A DNA stretch of 64,000 nt from contig NZ_FODD01000006.1 in the NCBI RefSeq assembly GCF_900110255.1, forward strand, positions 124,001 through 188,000. Direction: 5' to 3'. The position numbers and the translations under genes were made by a program. This DNA is from Actinacidiphila rubida. Its GTDB lineage: Bacteria > Actinomycetota > Actinomycetes > Streptomycetales > Streptomycetaceae. Positions within the stretch are counted from its first letter, which is position 1. Each line of letters starts with the position of its first letter. Below the pieces are notes generated by a model. It saw nothing but the letters and a program-made list of their open reading frames with translations, searched no databases and was not told the origin of the DNA. This document shows, in pieces, positions 52,314 through 62,157 of this stretch.

Positions 52314-53297
52314 TCATGCGAGCCGGATCCGCGGGTCGATGAGGGCGTAGGCGGCGTCGACGACGATGTTGAAGATGACGATGGCGCTGGCACTGAAGAT
52401 CATCACGGCCATCTCGAGCGGCAGGTCGAGGCTGAACACCGCGTTGACCGCGAGGTTGCCGAGACCGTGCAGACCGAAGGTGGCCTCGGTGATGATCGCG
52501 CCGCCGAAGACGCTGCCGAGGTCGATGCCGAAGATGGTGATGATGGACGCGGCGGCGCCGCGCAGCGCGTACCGGTAGAACACGTACTTGGAGCCCATGC
52601 CCTTGGCCCGGGCGGTGCGGATGTGGTCCTCCGCCATCTGCTCGACCATCAGGGAGCGGGTCTGGCGGCTGTAGTTGGACCAGAAGATGACCGACATCAC
52701 CAGGCAGGGCAGCACGAGCCCGTTGAGGGAGCCGATCGGGTCGGACGTCCACGTCGGATCGTGACCGTGGTCGAGCCAGCCGAGGTTGTCGGCGAACAGC
52801 GCGATGGCCAGCGGGCCGATGAAGTAGATCTGGACCGAGTTGCCGAGCAGCGAGATGGAGCTGGCGACGCGGTCGAAGGTCTTGCCCTGCTGCCAGGCCG
52901 ACAGCATGCCCAGGCCGACGCCGATGACGAGGAACGCCGCGGAGCCGCCGACGGCCAGCGAGAACGTCGTCGGGTAGCGGTCGGAGATCAGCGGCCAGAT
53001 GGGCTGGTCGTTGGCGAAGGAGAAGCCGAAGCAGGGGGCGGCGCAGTTCTGGCCGTCAGGCATGTTGCGGCCGAAGAAGATGCCGCGGATGTAGTCGAAG
53101 TACTGCTGGTAGACCGGCTGGTCCAGGCCCATGCGGTGATGGATCGCCGAGACGAGGTCCTTGTTCGAGCAGTTCTTGCCACAGGCGAGCTGGGCGGGAT
53201 CTGACGGCAGCACGAAGAACAGGAAGTACGTGACAGCGGTGATCAAGAACAGGATGACTATCGCGCCGAGGACGCGTCGTGTCAGGAAACGGAACAT
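52314..53297 (-). CDS. oppB: oligopeptide ABC transporter permease (OppB/DppB)
   Basis: A 327-residue permease. The first helix (RRVLGAIVILFLITAVTYFLFFVLP) is followed by a large extracytoplasmic loop with three Cys residues (ACGKNCSN and DGQNCAAPCFGF), then five helices. The EAA loop reads DHIRTARAKGMGSKYVFYRYALR. The Cys-bearing loop is longer than in E. coli OppB and could form a disulfide (inference). It follows the binding-protein gene, separated by a strong hairpin. Confidence 0.93.
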   Translation of the reverse strand: MFRFLTRRVLGAIVILFLITAVTYFLFFVLPSDPAQLACGKNCSNKDLVSAIHHRMGLDQPVYQQYFDYIRGIFFGRNMPDGQNCAAPCFGFSFANDQPIWPLISDRYPTTFSLAVGGSAAFLVIGVGLGMLSAWQQGKTFDRVASSISLLGNSVQIYFIGPLAIALFADNLGWLDHGHDPTWTSDPIGSLNGLVLPCLVMSVIFWSNYSRQTRSLMVEQMAEDHIRTARAKGMGSKYVFYRYALRGAAASIITIFGIDLGSVFGGAIITEATFGLHGLGNLAVNAVFSLDLPLEMAVMIFSASAIVIFNIVVDAAYALIDPRIRLA

Positions 53298-53348
53298 CGG
53301 GAGGCTCTTCCGTGGAAGCGCGAGCTGCGGCCGCGCGGTCAGATCCGG

Positions 53349-53386
53349 GGTCAGCCGGCCCCGGCGGATGCCGGGGCCGGCTGACC
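53349..53386 (-). terminator. hairpin between oppA and oppB
   Basis: 17-bp stem, 53349-53365 with 53370-53386, loop GGAT, 9 bases past the oppA stop. It may stabilise the oppA message or reduce read-through into oppBDF. Confidence 0.75.
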
Positions 53387-53394
53387 ATCAAGGA

Positions 53395-55185
53395 CTACTG
53401 CTTGACGAAGACGGAGCTGGCGTTGATGGTGCCGATCACCGAGTTGAAGGTGACGCCACCGAGGCCCGAGCCGTACACGTTGAAGTACTTGTCGAACAGG
53501 AACGGCACCTGCGCGGTGTCGGTCTGCAGCGAGTACTCCGACAGCTTCTCCCACTCCGCCGCCTGCTGGTTCAGGTCGGTGATCGCCTTGATGCGGTCGA
53601 TCTCGGAGTTGATGTGCGGGTCGTTGAGGAAGGCGTAGTTGTTCGTGCCGTCCTGCAGGTTACGGCCGTCCATGGTCGGCGGGACCACGGTCGAGGCGTT
53701 CGGCCAGTCGGCGCCCCAGCCGGTGCGGTAGATGTCGTACTGGTTGTTGACCTTGCCGACGACCGTGTAGAAGGAGGTCGGGTCGATCGGCTTGCGCACG
53801 ACCTGGAAGCCCGCCTTCTCCAGCGCGTTCGCGACGGTCAGCGAGATGTTCTGCCACTTCGGCGTGTTGGCGTACGGGAAGACCAGCTTCGGGTGCGGCT
53901 GGCCGGCCTCGGCGAGCAGCGCCTTGGCCTTCTCGACGTCACCGGTCGGCTTGGCGAGCTTGCCGAACGGGTCGAACTGCTTCCAGCCGGCGACGGTCGG
54001 GCTGATCAGCGTGGTGCCGAGGTCGCCCTGGGCCGCGCCACCGAACGCCTGCTGCACCTGGGCCATCGGGAACGCGTAGGCGATCGCCTGGCGGACCTTC
54101 GGGTTGGTGATGCGCTTGGTGTTGATGTCGAGGGTCTCGACGTACGGCTGGTACTCGTTGACCGTCCGCGACTTGTACTGGCCGCCACCCACCAGGGTGC
54201 TCATCTGCGACGGGTCGGCCACGCCGGACAGGTCGATGGCGTTCTTGTCGTCGCCGGAGCCGGCCATGATGCGCTGCGTCAGACCCGGCTGCTGGATGCC
54301 CAGCTGGAAGTTCCACGAGTCCGGGTACGCGTTGCGGATCGGGTCCGTCTTCGGGTCCCAGTACGGGTTCCGCTTGAAGACCAGGGACTTGCCGGACTTG
54401 TACGAGGCGATCATGTACGGGCCGGAGGAGACCGGGTGGTTGTTGTACGCGCCCTTGTCGTCCTTGGACTTCTCGACCGGGGCGGTGACCGGCATGGCCA
54501 TCGCGTACGGGGCGTCCGCGTGCGCGTCCTTGAAGTGGAAGACGATGGTCTTCTCGTCCGGGGTCGCGAGGATGGTGTCCGGGATCTCCTGGCCGGTGTA
54601 CGGGCCCTTGTAGAGCTTCCGGTAGTCCGGGCCGTACAGCCAGGACTGGAGGTACTGCGGGCCCTGGGTCTCGAAGTCGGCGTACAGGCGCTCGATGCTG
54701 TACTTGATGTCCTTCGACGTGATCGGCGTGCCGTCGTCGAACTTCAGGCCGTCCTTGAGGGTGTACGTCCAGGTCTTGCCGCCGTCCGACATCTTGCCGG
54801 TGTCGGTGGCCATGTCGCCGACGAGGATCGTCTTCCCGGTCTTCGGGTCGATCTTGTAGCCGGTGAGCGTACGCGCGTAGAGGACCGAGACCGACAGCTG
54901 GTCGCTGACGTACTGCTGACCCGGGTCCAGGTAGTCGAAGCCGGCCTGGTCCATGTCCTGGACCGTGCCGCCCTTGACCGCACCGGCCACGGCCGGGGCC
55001 GGGCCGGTGGAGTCGGCCGCGGTGCCGAGGCCGTAGTTCGGGACAGTCGCCTTCGGGCCCCCCGTGTTGCCCTTGCTGCCGCCGCCGTTGCCACCGCCGC
55101 CGTTGCCGCTGCTGCACGCGGCGGTCAGCGACAGCGCGCCGGCCGCCACGAGGGCTGCCGCCAAGCGAACCTTGCTGTTTCTCAT
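53395..55185 (-). CDS. oppA: oligopeptide-binding lipoprotein (SBP family 5)
   Basis: A 596-residue extracellular binding protein. The signal peptide MRNSKVRLAAALVAAGALSL ends in the lipobox TAAC (Cys about residue 24), followed by a Gly/Asn-rich tether. The mature part is a complete SBP_bac_5 domain (MSDGGKTWTYTLKDGLKFDDG, PNPKVRQAIAYAF-like helix, and FLFDKYFNVYGSGLGGV near the end). It captures peptides for the OppBCDF importer. A strong hairpin directly after its stop could raise its level relative to the permease genes. Confidence 0.94.
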   Translation of the reverse strand: MRNSKVRLAAALVAAGALSLTAACSSGNGGGGNGGGSKGNTGGPKATVPNYGLGTAADSTGPAPAVAGAVKGGTVQDMDQAGFDYLDPGQQYVSDQLSVSVLYARTLTGYKIDPKTGKTILVGDMATDTGKMSDGGKTWTYTLKDGLKFDDGTPITSKDIKYSIERLYADFETQGPQYLQSWLYGPDYRKLYKGPYTGQEIPDTILATPDEKTIVFHFKDAHADAPYAMAMPVTAPVEKSKDDKGAYNNHPVSSGPYMIASYKSGKSLVFKRNPYWDPKTDPIRNAYPDSWNFQLGIQQPGLTQRIMAGSGDDKNAIDLSGVADPSQMSTLVGGGQYKSRTVNEYQPYVETLDINTKRITNPKVRQAIAYAFPMAQVQQAFGGAAQGDLGTTLISPTVAGWKQFDPFGKLAKPTGDVEKAKALLAEAGQPHPKLVFPYANTPKWQNISLTVANALEKAGFQVVRKPIDPTSFYTVVGKVNNQYDIYRTGWGADWPNASTVVPPTMDGRNLQDGTNNYAFLNDPHINSEIDRIKAITDLNQQAAEWEKLSEYSLQTDTAQVPFLFDKYFNVYGSGLGGVTFNSVIGTINASSVFVKQ

Positions 55186-55294
55186 GAAATCCTGCCTGTC
55201 ACTGGTGAACTGCCACCGATGCCGACGCCCGTGCCCGCAGGAGACGGGGCCGGTTCGACGACCTGGACAACTGGTGAGTGGTGCTGCTAGCGGA

Positions 55295-56326
55295 CTAGCG
55301 AAGGGTCTTCGGGTCGAGAGCGTCCCGGACCGAGTCCCCGAGCAGGTTGAAGGCGACCACGAAGATCACCATCGCGATACCCGGGAAGAACATGAAGGTG
55401 ATGTCGTTCGAGTAGAACGTCGCACCGGTCTGGAACATCAGGCCCCAGTCCGGGGTCGGCGGGAGCATGCCGACGCCGAGGAAGGACAGGCCCGCCTCCG
55501 CGGTGACGAACACCGGGAGCATCAGGGTCGACTGGACCAGGATGGTGCTCCACAGGTTCGGCAGCAGCTCCTTGCGGATGATGCGCCAGGAGGACGCGCC
55601 GCTGATCCGGGCCGCCTCCACGAACTCCCGCTCACGGAGGCTGAGGACCTGGGCGCGCACCAGGCGGCCGATGCTCATCCAGCCGAGCAGGAACTGCAGC
55701 GCGATCAGTACGAAGGGGCGCACCCACCAGGACTCCTGGTCGCCGACACCCACGAAGAGGGAGATCGCCACCGGGGAGAACGCGATGTAGAACAGCTGCG
55801 ACGGGAACGACAGCATGAAGTCCGAGAACCGGCCCATGAAGTAGTCGGTCTTGCCGCCGAGGTAGCCCTGCACGAGACCGAACAGCACGCCGGTGACGAT
55901 CGAGACGATCGTCACCACCGCCGCGATGCCGAGCGAGTTGCGGATGCCGTACAGCAGCAGCGCGAACACGTCGCGGCCCAGCTGGGGTTCGATGCCGAAC
56001 CAGTGGGTGGAGCTGATGCCGCCGTTGGGCGCGATCGGCAGGCCGTAGCTGTTCAGCAGGCCGTCGTCCTGGCCGTACAGGTCGTAGGCGTTCTGCCCGT
56101 AGAGCTTGACGATCAGCGGCGCCAGGACGGCGACGATCAGGAAGCCCGCCACGACGATCGCACAGGCGATGCCGGTCTTGTCTCGCTTGAAGCGGAGCCA
56201 GGCCAGTTGGCGCGGCGTCCGACCGGCGAGATCCGGGGTGCCCTTTCCACCCGGTGTGCCGGGTATGCCCTCGGGCTCGAGGGTGAGGCTGCCGCCGTCA
56301 GCGGAAGCCTGGCTTGGACTCGTCAT
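55295..56326 (-). CDS. oppC: oligopeptide ABC transporter permease (OppC/DppC)
   Basis: A 343-residue permease and the first gene of the operon. A 40-residue Gly/Pro-rich cytoplasmic start is followed by six helices and the EAA loop EFVEAARISGASSWRIIRKELLPN. The long extracytoplasmic loop after helix 1 contains GISSTHWFGIEPQLGRD, typical of DppC. The gene order here is C-A-B-D-F: permease, binding protein, permease, two ATPases, as in the bldK locus of S. coelicolor. Equivalence to bldK is not claimed. Confidence 0.93.
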   Translation of the reverse strand: MTSPSQASADGGSLTLEPEGIPGTPGGKGTPDLAGRTPRQLAWLRFKRDKTGIACAIVVAGFLIVAVLAPLIVKLYGQNAYDLYGQDDGLLNSYGLPIAPNGGISSTHWFGIEPQLGRDVFALLLYGIRNSLGIAAVVTIVSIVTGVLFGLVQGYLGGKTDYFMGRFSDFMLSFPSQLFYIAFSPVAISLFVGVGDQESWWVRPFVLIALQFLLGWMSIGRLVRAQVLSLREREFVEAARISGASSWRIIRKELLPNLWSTILVQSTLMLPVFVTAEAGLSFLGVGMLPPTPDWGLMFQTGATFYSNDITFMFFPGIAMVIFVVAFNLLGDSVRDALDPKTLR

Positions 56327-56788
56327 TCGTTACATCCCCCGGGACCGAGAGCGTGCGTTGCGACGCCTTGCGTGCGTCGCGGGTTGAGCGGACTTTCGCA
56401 ATGGAATCAACTTCCAGTCAAGGGGTGACGGGGGGAAGAAAGCTTGTTGTTTGGCATCTTGAGCGAAGGTTTTGCAGATCGTCCTCCGTACGTGCTTGAC
56501 ATCGTTCGACAAGAACGGACACATCGGATATGTCGGCGCAGATCGCGTTTACATGCTGGCAACTTGACTGTCGCGACACCGATATACGGACCGAGCAGTC
56601 TGAACAACGTACGGCCGTGCGGGTGCCGTAGGCCGGCCGGGGTGTGTTCGAGGCCCCGGCCGGCCGCCCCCCGCGAAAGCCCGCAGACCCTGCTCAACCC
56701 CCTGTTTCCCGCTGCCGATCGGCTGTTCCTCCCCCGGAGGTGCGGGTATATCTGGGGCACGACAGCGGGCCCTGGGGGAAGAAGGCCG
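56327..56788. promoter_or_regulatory. 462-base divergent regulatory gap, AT-richer than surroundings
   Basis: It lies between oppC (left) and the proline-rich membrane gene (right). TTGACA (56496-56501) and TTGACT (56564-56569) are good rightward -35 boxes, but no well-spaced -10 follows. GACACATCGGATATGTC (56518-56534) is an imperfect dyad. Base composition from 56430 to 56620 is clearly less GC-rich. No protein gene is supported. Confidence 0.45.
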
Positions 56789-58081
56789 ATGGGACAGACG
56801 ATGCAGCCTGGCTGGGGATACGCCGGGCAGGGGGCCGCGGGCGGTGCCGCGGGGGGAACGGCAGGGGGAACGGCGGGCGGGCGGCTCTCACCGGGCGCGC
56901 GCGTCACCGGCGTCCTGATCTGCGCCGTTCTGCTGGGCGTGGAGCTCGCCTGGGTGGTCCGCGACGTGCGGGCGGCCGGCGTCCACGACACCGTGTGGAT
57001 GTGGCTGGCGCTCAGGAACCCCGCGGAGCGCGGGCCGTTCCCGGCGACCGGCGGGCTGGACGTGGTGCTGGTCGCGGCGCTCGCCGGGGCCCTGATCGCC
57101 GGCCGCCGCCTCGCGTCCTGCTGGGCGTTCCTGGCCGCCGGACTGTTCGCCCTGGTCTTCCGGGTGCCGGGGCTGTGGGTCTTCACCGCCCGGTGGAGCA
57201 AGGGCACGCCGCTGCACGACCGGGCGCTGAGCACCGCGGTCGCCTTCACGGTCGGCGGCGCCGCCCTGGTGCTGGTGGCGCTGCTGGGCCGGCAGCCCGC
57301 GGACGCGGCCCCGGCGGGAGCCGCCCCGCGGGACGCGGAGCCGGCACCGCCCGGTGCCGCCGCGGGGATCGTCGCCGGGCTGGCGCTGGTCGCGGTCGCG
57401 CTGGAGACGGCGGGCTGGCAGGTCTTCTACCTCCACCAGTACGGCGGCCGGGACTACCCGCCGCACCTGTACAAGCACCTGGTCACCGGCGAGGGCACGC
57501 TGTCCTCGCTGCTCGCCCCGCCCTTCGCCTATGCCGCCTGGCTGACCGCCGTCCTGGCCGTCGTGTGCGCGGTCCTGGCGTTCCGGCGGGCGCCGGCCGC
57601 CCGGCCGCTGGGCCTGGCCCTGGGTCTGCTGGTGCTGTTCGACGGCGTGATCGACCTGTGCAGCTGGCACGCCGCGCACCTGCTGTTCAAGACCCGCGAC
57701 GTACCGACGTCGCTGGTCGCCGAGCAGGTCTTCGCGGTCTTCGACATCGCGGCCGGGCTGCTCGTACTGGTGCTGCTGGCGCAGCGCGGCACGGTGCGCC
57801 CCGGCACTCCGGCCGGTCCGGCGTGGCCCCCGCGGCAGCCGCCCGCCTGGCAGGCCGCCGGCGGTCAGCGCCCGGCGTGGGGCTCCCCTTATCAGCAGCC
57901 CCCGCTGCCACCCGGGTATCAGGTGCCCCACCAGTCCCCGGGCGCGGGCGGGTTCGGCCCGCCGCCGGAATTGCCGCCCAATCTGCCGCCTGGGACACCG
58001 CCGCCGCCCGCCGGGCCTCCGGCGACCCCACCGCCGGGCCCGGGGGCGCCGCCGCGCGACTGGCCCTCGGACTCCCGGTAG
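56789..58081 (+). CDS. multi-pass membrane protein with proline-rich tail
   Basis: A 430-residue protein at ATG 56789 behind GGGGGAAGAAGG. A Gly/Ala-rich start (GGAAGGTAGGTAGG) precedes about eight membrane helices, in two groups separated by an Ala/Pro loop (QPADAAPAGAAPRDAEPAPPG). The last 110 residues are almost pure Pro/Gly/Gln (PPRQPPAWQAAGGQRPAW, then PPELPPNLPPGTPPPP). No transporter signature is evident. It is convergent with the S9 peptidase gene and ends in a clean terminator. Confidence 0.8.
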   Translation: MGQTMQPGWGYAGQGAAGGAAGGTAGGTAGGRLSPGARVTGVLICAVLLGVELAWVVRDVRAAGVHDTVWMWLALRNPAERGPFPATGGLDVVLVAALAGALIAGRRLASCWAFLAAGLFALVFRVPGLWVFTARWSKGTPLHDRALSTAVAFTVGGAALVLVALLGRQPADAAPAGAAPRDAEPAPPGAAAGIVAGLALVAVALETAGWQVFYLHQYGGRDYPPHLYKHLVTGEGTLSSLLAPPFAYAAWLTAVLAVVCAVLAFRRAPAARPLGLALGLLVLFDGVIDLCSWHAAHLLFKTRDVPTSLVAEQVFAVFDIAAGLLVLVLLAQRGTVRPGTPAGPAWPPRQPPAWQAAGGQRPAWGSPYQQPPLPPGYQVPHQSPGAGGFGPPPELPPNLPPGTPPPPAGPPATPPPGPGAPPRDWPSDSR

Positions 58082-58095
58082 GTCCTCGCGTGGAC

Positions 58096-58127
58096 GGGTC
58101 CGGCCGGGCCGGCACCCGGCCGGACCC
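58096..58127. terminator. convergent terminator
   Basis: 13-bp perfect stem GGGTCCGGCCGGG/CCCGGCCGGACCC (58096-58108 with 58115-58127), loop of 6, between the membrane gene and the S9 peptidase stop. Confidence 0.85.
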
Positions 58128-58181
58128 GGCACGCTCCCCGCGCGGACCCGGGGCGGAGGGCGGCGGGCGCGCGGCCCGGAC

Positions 58182-60419
58182 TCAGTCCAGGCCGAGTGAC
58201 CGCTGGAGGAAGTCCACCTGGAGCAGCAGCAGGTTCTCCGCGACCTGCTCCTGCGGGGTCATGTGCGTGACCCCGGACAGCGGCAGCACCTCATGGGGCC
58301 GGCCCGCGGCCAGCAGCTCCGTCGACAGCCGCAGTGAGTGGGCGACGAGCACGTTGTCGTCGGCCAGGCCGTGGATGACCATCATCGGCCGGGCGGGCTC
58401 CTTGGCGTCCTGGAGGCCCGCGGAGGTCACCACCGCGTTCGCGTCGTATACCTCGGGCCGCTCGTCGGGGTGACCGAGGTAGCGCTCCGTGTAATGCGTG
58501 TCGTACAGCCGCAGGTCCGTCACCGGAGCGCCGACCACCGCGGCGTGGAAGACGTCGGGGCGCCGCAGCGCGGCCAGCGCGGCGAGGTAACCGCCGTAGG
58601 ACCAGCCGCGGATCGCGACCCGGTCCAGGTCCAGCGGAAAGTACCCGGAGAGCGCCTCCAGCGCCTCCACCTGGTCCGCGACGGACACGCCGGCGAAGTC
58701 CCCGGCGATCGACTTCTCCCACTCGGGTGAGCGGCCGGGGGTGCCGCGGCCGTCGGCGACGATCACCGCGAAGCCCTGGTCGGCGAACCACTGCGACACC
58801 AGGTGGGCGTTGTGCGAGGCGTACACCCGCTGGCCGTGCGGGCCGCCGTACGGGTCGAGCAGCACCGGCAGGAGGCCGTCGGACTCGCGGTAGCCGGTCG
58901 GCAGCAGAACGGCCGTCGGGATGCGCCGCTCGCCGGCCTCCAGCAGGCGCGGGCGGGCGGTCAGCGAGGGCGTGTCCGCGAGCGAGGCGATCTCGGCGAC
59001 GGGCGTGCCGCCCCGCAGCACCCGCGTCAAAGCGCCGGGCCGGTCCAGCGCGACGGAGGTGAGGACGGTCAACTCCCCGGAGCGGACGGCCCCGTGCACG
59101 CCCGGTTCGGTGGAGACGCGCTCCGCGCCGGACGCGCCGACCCGGTAGACGTGCACCTCGCCGATCTCGGGTTCCCCGGCGGCCGCGCCGGCCGAGGCCG
59201 TCACCAGCACGCCCGGGTCGCCGGGGGCACCGGCGCCGCCGGCGTCCAGCACGGCGCGCACGTGGAGTTCGGGTCCGGTCAGCGTCCGGTCGCCGACCTT
59301 CAGCACCCGGACGCCGTCCTCGTCGGTGATCCTGACCAGCGCCCCTTCGGGCGTCCTGACCGGGACGCCGGGGAAAAGATCAAGCCAAATTCGATCTTCC
59401 TCGACCGCGAGGGTGCTGGTCGCCCCCGTCGCCGTGTCGACCTCCAGGTAGCGCTGCTCGCGCTGGTCCCGGGCCTGCACCAGCAGCAGCGGCGGCCCGC
59501 CGGCCGACCAGTGGACGGCCGCCAGGTAGGGGTAGCGGGCCCGGTCCCACACGACGTCGACACGGTCCGCGCGGCCCGCGGCGTCCGCGCCGTCGCCCTC
59601 CTGGGCCCCGTCCCCGAGGCGGAACAGGCTCAGCGACACCTCGGCGTTGGGGGTGCCCGCCGCCGGGTAGGCCACCTCGACGGGGGCCCGGTTCGGGTGC
59701 GCGGGCTCGGCGATCCACCAGCGCTGCACGGGCGACTCGTCGACGCGCGCGGCGAGCAGCGCGGTGCTGTCGGGCGACCACCAGTAGCCGCGGCTGCGGC
59801 CCATCTCCTCGGCCGCGACGAACTCCGCCAGGCCCCACGTCACCTGGTCCCCGTCCGGCTCGGCAACAACCCGGTCGCCCGATCCGTCCGCCGCCACGAC
59901 CCGCAGGGCGCCCCGCGCGGCGTAGGCGATGCGACGGCCGTCCGGCGACGGGCGGGGGTCGATCACCGGGCCCGGCACCGCCAGCTCGCGGGCGCCGCCC
60001 GCCCCGGGCACCAGCCCGGCGGTGAACAGCCGGCCCGACAGCGCGAAGGCGGCCGTCTCGACCGCCCGGTCCGCGGCGAACGCCACGATGCCCGCGGAGC
60101 CCTCCCGGCTGCGCTCGCGGCGTGCCCGCTCCTCGGGCGGCAGTTCCTCGTCCGCGCCGCCCAGCAGCGCGACCGGATCGGCCGCGACGCGCTCCGCCGG
60201 GACGTCCGCGGCGGAGCCCCCGGCCGGCACGTCGAGCACCCACAGCAGGTGCTCCGCTCCCCCGCCGCCGTCCGGACTCCCGCTCCCCGCGCGGGCCCTG
60301 ACGAAGGCCACCCGGCCGGCCCCGCCGGGCTCCGGCGGCGCCACGGCGAAGGCCCGCGGCACCCCGAGGGTGAACCGCTGCGTCCGGGCGTGCTGGCGCG
60401 GGAATGAGAGGTACGTCAT
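58182..60419 (-). CDS. S9 family (dipeptidyl-peptidase IV-like) serine peptidase
   Basis: A 745-residue peptidase started at ATG 60419. An N-terminal beta-propeller (about residues 40-480) leads to the catalytic hydrolase domain with GWSYGGY (Ser about 609), LADDNVLV (Asp about 689) and GVTHMTP (His about 719), so the triad is complete. No signal peptide is present, so it acts inside the cell on short peptides, which fits the nearby opp importer. A short run of A/T-ending codons (about 59370-59400, EEDRIWLDLF) is unlike the rest of the gene. Confidence 0.92.
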   Translation of the reverse strand: MTYLSFPRQHARTQRFTLGVPRAFAVAPPEPGGAGRVAFVRARAGSGSPDGGGGAEHLLWVLDVPAGGSAADVPAERVAADPVALLGGADEELPPEERARRERSREGSAGIVAFAADRAVETAAFALSGRLFTAGLVPGAGGARELAVPGPVIDPRPSPDGRRIAYAARGALRVVAADGSGDRVVAEPDGDQVTWGLAEFVAAEEMGRSRGYWWSPDSTALLAARVDESPVQRWWIAEPAHPNRAPVEVAYPAAGTPNAEVSLSLFRLGDGAQEGDGADAAGRADRVDVVWDRARYPYLAAVHWSAGGPPLLLVQARDQREQRYLEVDTATGATSTLAVEEDRIWLDLFPGVPVRTPEGALVRITDEDGVRVLKVGDRTLTGPELHVRAVLDAGGAGAPGDPGVLVTASAGAAAGEPEIGEVHVYRVGASGAERVSTEPGVHGAVRSGELTVLTSVALDRPGALTRVLRGGTPVAEIASLADTPSLTARPRLLEAGERRIPTAVLLPTGYRESDGLLPVLLDPYGGPHGQRVYASHNAHLVSQWFADQGFAVIVADGRGTPGRSPEWEKSIAGDFAGVSVADQVEALEALSGYFPLDLDRVAIRGWSYGGYLAALAALRRPDVFHAAVVGAPVTDLRLYDTHYTERYLGHPDERPEVYDANAVVTSAGLQDAKEPARPMMVIHGLADDNVLVAHSLRLSTELLAAGRPHEVLPLSGVTHMTPQEQVAENLLLLQVDFLQRSLGLD

Positions 60420-60701
60420 AGCCGTGACACTAGAGGGTGGCACCGACAATCGCCGTCGCATTTCCGTGCGACGCCCCGCCCCGCTCGCCCGCCCGGCGCT
60501 GACCTGCGACCCCCTCCCGGACCCGCGCTCCCGCAGGCCACCGCGTGCTCCGCCGGGAGATGGCCGGATCCCGTCATGCGCCCCCGCGTGCTTCCATGCC
60601 CCGACCTATGCGGTCGCACGGAAAGTTATGATCCGTAGCCGTGGGTGGGTAATAAGCATGTGGCAACTGACATGACCCTGCGTACTGGGAGGTGAGCCGT
60701 T

Positions 60702-60896
60702 GTGGCACTCTCGATTTCGGCGGTGCTGCTGCTGCTGATCATCGTCGTCCTGCTGATCCGCCGTTCCGGGCTCAAGACCGGGCACGCGGTGGCGTGCACG
60801 CTGCTCGGCTTCTACCTGGCGAGCTCCTCGTGGGCACCGCAGATCAACGACCTCACCACGAACGTCGCGCAGACCATCTCGAACATCAAGTTCTGA
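60702..60896 (+). CDS. small membrane protein (64 residues)
   Basis: A 64-residue protein with GTG start and GGGAGGTGA upstream. Two helices: ALSISAVLLLLIIVVLLIRR and ACTLLGFYLASSSWAPQI, then a short amphipathic helix (NDLTTNVAQTISNI). Similar short proteins recur upstream of mshB-like genes in streptomycetes, as I recall. The role is unknown. It lies 32 bases before mshB and is probably cotranscribed with it. Confidence 0.82.
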   Translation: MALSISAVLLLLIIVVLLIRRSGLKTGHAVACTLLGFYLASSSWAPQINDLTTNVAQTISNIKF

Positions 60897-60928
60897 GCGC
60901 ACCCCCCGGCGGGCCGTAGGCTTCCCCC

Positions 60929-61798
60929 ATGAACGACCTTCCCGACCGGCGGCTGCTGTTCGTCCACGCCCATCCGGACGACGAGACGATCAACAACGGC
61001 GCCACCATGGCCAAGTACGCGGCCGAGGGGGCGCTCGTCACCCTCGTCACCTGCACCCTGGGTGAGGAGGGTGAGGTGATCCCGCCCGGCCTCGCGCATC
61101 TCGCCGCGGACCGGGACGACGCCCTCGGGCCGCACCGCATCGGTGAACTGTCCTCCGCGATGGACGAGTTGGGGGTCACCGACCACCGCTTCCTCGGCGG
61201 CCCGGGCCGCTACCGCGACTCCGGGATGATGGGCACCCCGCAGAACGACGTTCCCGGCTGCTTCTGGCAGGCCGACCTGGACGAGGCCGCAGGCCACCTC
61301 GCGGACGTCGTCATGGAGGTCCGCCCGCAGGTGCTGGTCACCTACGACGGCAACGGCGGCTACGGGCACCCCGACCACATCCAGGCGCACCGCGTCGCGA
61401 TGCGCGGCGCGCAGCTCGCCGACCGGCGCGGCCACCGGATCGAGCGCATCTACGAGATCTGCTACCCGCGCTCGGTCGTCCAGGCGGGCTTCGACCGCCT
61501 CGCCGCGGCCGGCCGGGACTTCCCGTTCGAGGGCGTGGCGAGCGTCGACGACGTGCCCGGCGTGGTCGCCGACGAGTTCGTGACGGTGGCGGTGGACGGA
61601 GCGGCGTACGCGGACGCCAAGACCGCGGCGATGCGCGCGCACGCCAGCCAGATCGCCGTGGACGGCCCGTTCTTCGCGCTCTCCAACGACCTGGGCCAGC
61701 CGTTCTTCGCCGTCGAGTACTACCGCCAGGTGGCCGGCGCCCCGCCCGCGGCCGACGGCGCCGGGCGCGCCGGCGACCTGTTCGGGAGCCGGGCGTGA
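60929..61798 (+). CDS. mshB: N-acetyl-glucosaminyl-inositol deacetylase (mycothiol biosynthesis)
   Basis: A 289-residue PIG-L/LmbE-type zinc deacetylase. The metal motif HAHPDDE (His15, Asp18) and the third ligand in [10 protein letters not shown] are intact, with [10 protein letters not shown] and the GMMGTPQND loop typical of MshB. It removes the acetyl group from GlcNAc-Ins in the second dedicated step of mycothiol synthesis. It starts at ATG 60929. Its stop overlaps the DUF6113 start (GTGA). It is the Rv1170 equivalent. Confidence 0.95.
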   Translation: MNDLPDRRLLFVHAHPDDETINNGATMAKYAAEGALVTLVTCTLGEEGEVIPPGLAHLAADRDDALGPHRIGELSSAMDELGVTDHRFLGGPGRYRDSGMMGTPQNDVPGCFWQADLDEAAGHLADVVMEVRPQVLVTYDGNGGYGHPDHIQAHRVAMRGAQLADRRGHRIERIYEICYPRSVVQAGFDRLAAAGRDFPFEGVASVDDVPGVVADEFVTVAVDGAAYADAKTAAMRAHASQIAVDGPFFALSNDLGQPFFAVEYYRQVAGAPPAADGAGRAGDLFGSRA

Positions 61799-62157
61799 CG
61801 GCCGGGCCGGGCCGGATCGGCCTCTACGTACTGCTGGGCGTCCTCGGGGCGTTCGTCGCGCTGGCCGGGGGGCTGGTCCAGGACGGCTGGTTCCCCGGCG
61901 GCCTGGTGCTGGCGCTCGCCGGGTGCGTGGCGCTCTTCTACGGCGGCCTGAAGGCCACCGGCACGCGGCTGGGCGCCGTGGTGCCGGCCGCGGTCTGGGT
62001 GCTGTGCGTGCTCCTGCTGAGCACCAGCCGGCCCGAAGGTGACTTCCTGTTCGCCGCCGGTGTCGGTCCGTACCTCTACCTGCTCGGGGGCGCACTGTCC
62101 GCCCTGGTCTGTGCCACGGTGCCCCAACTGCCCCCTTCCGGCGCCAACCGGGCCTGA
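61795..62157 (+). CDS. DUF6113 membrane protein
   Basis: A 120-residue membrane protein with four helices ([77 protein letters not shown]). It is coupled to mshB by a GTGA overlap, the arrangement I remember for DUF6113 in streptomycetes. The function is not known; the coupling suggests an envelope or mycothiol link, which is inference. Confidence 0.87.
   Translation: MTAGPGRIGLYVLLGVLGAFVALAGGLVQDGWFPGGLVLALAGCVALFYGGLKATGTRLGAVVPAAVWVLCVLLLSTSRPEGDFLFAAGVGPYLYLLGGALSALVCATVPQLPPSGANRA

Noticed and set aside
60396..60425. GGGAAT as another sigma-R promoter near the S9 peptidase start
   Set aside because: The element 18 bases later is GTGA, not GTTG, and it would point away from any sensible gene start.
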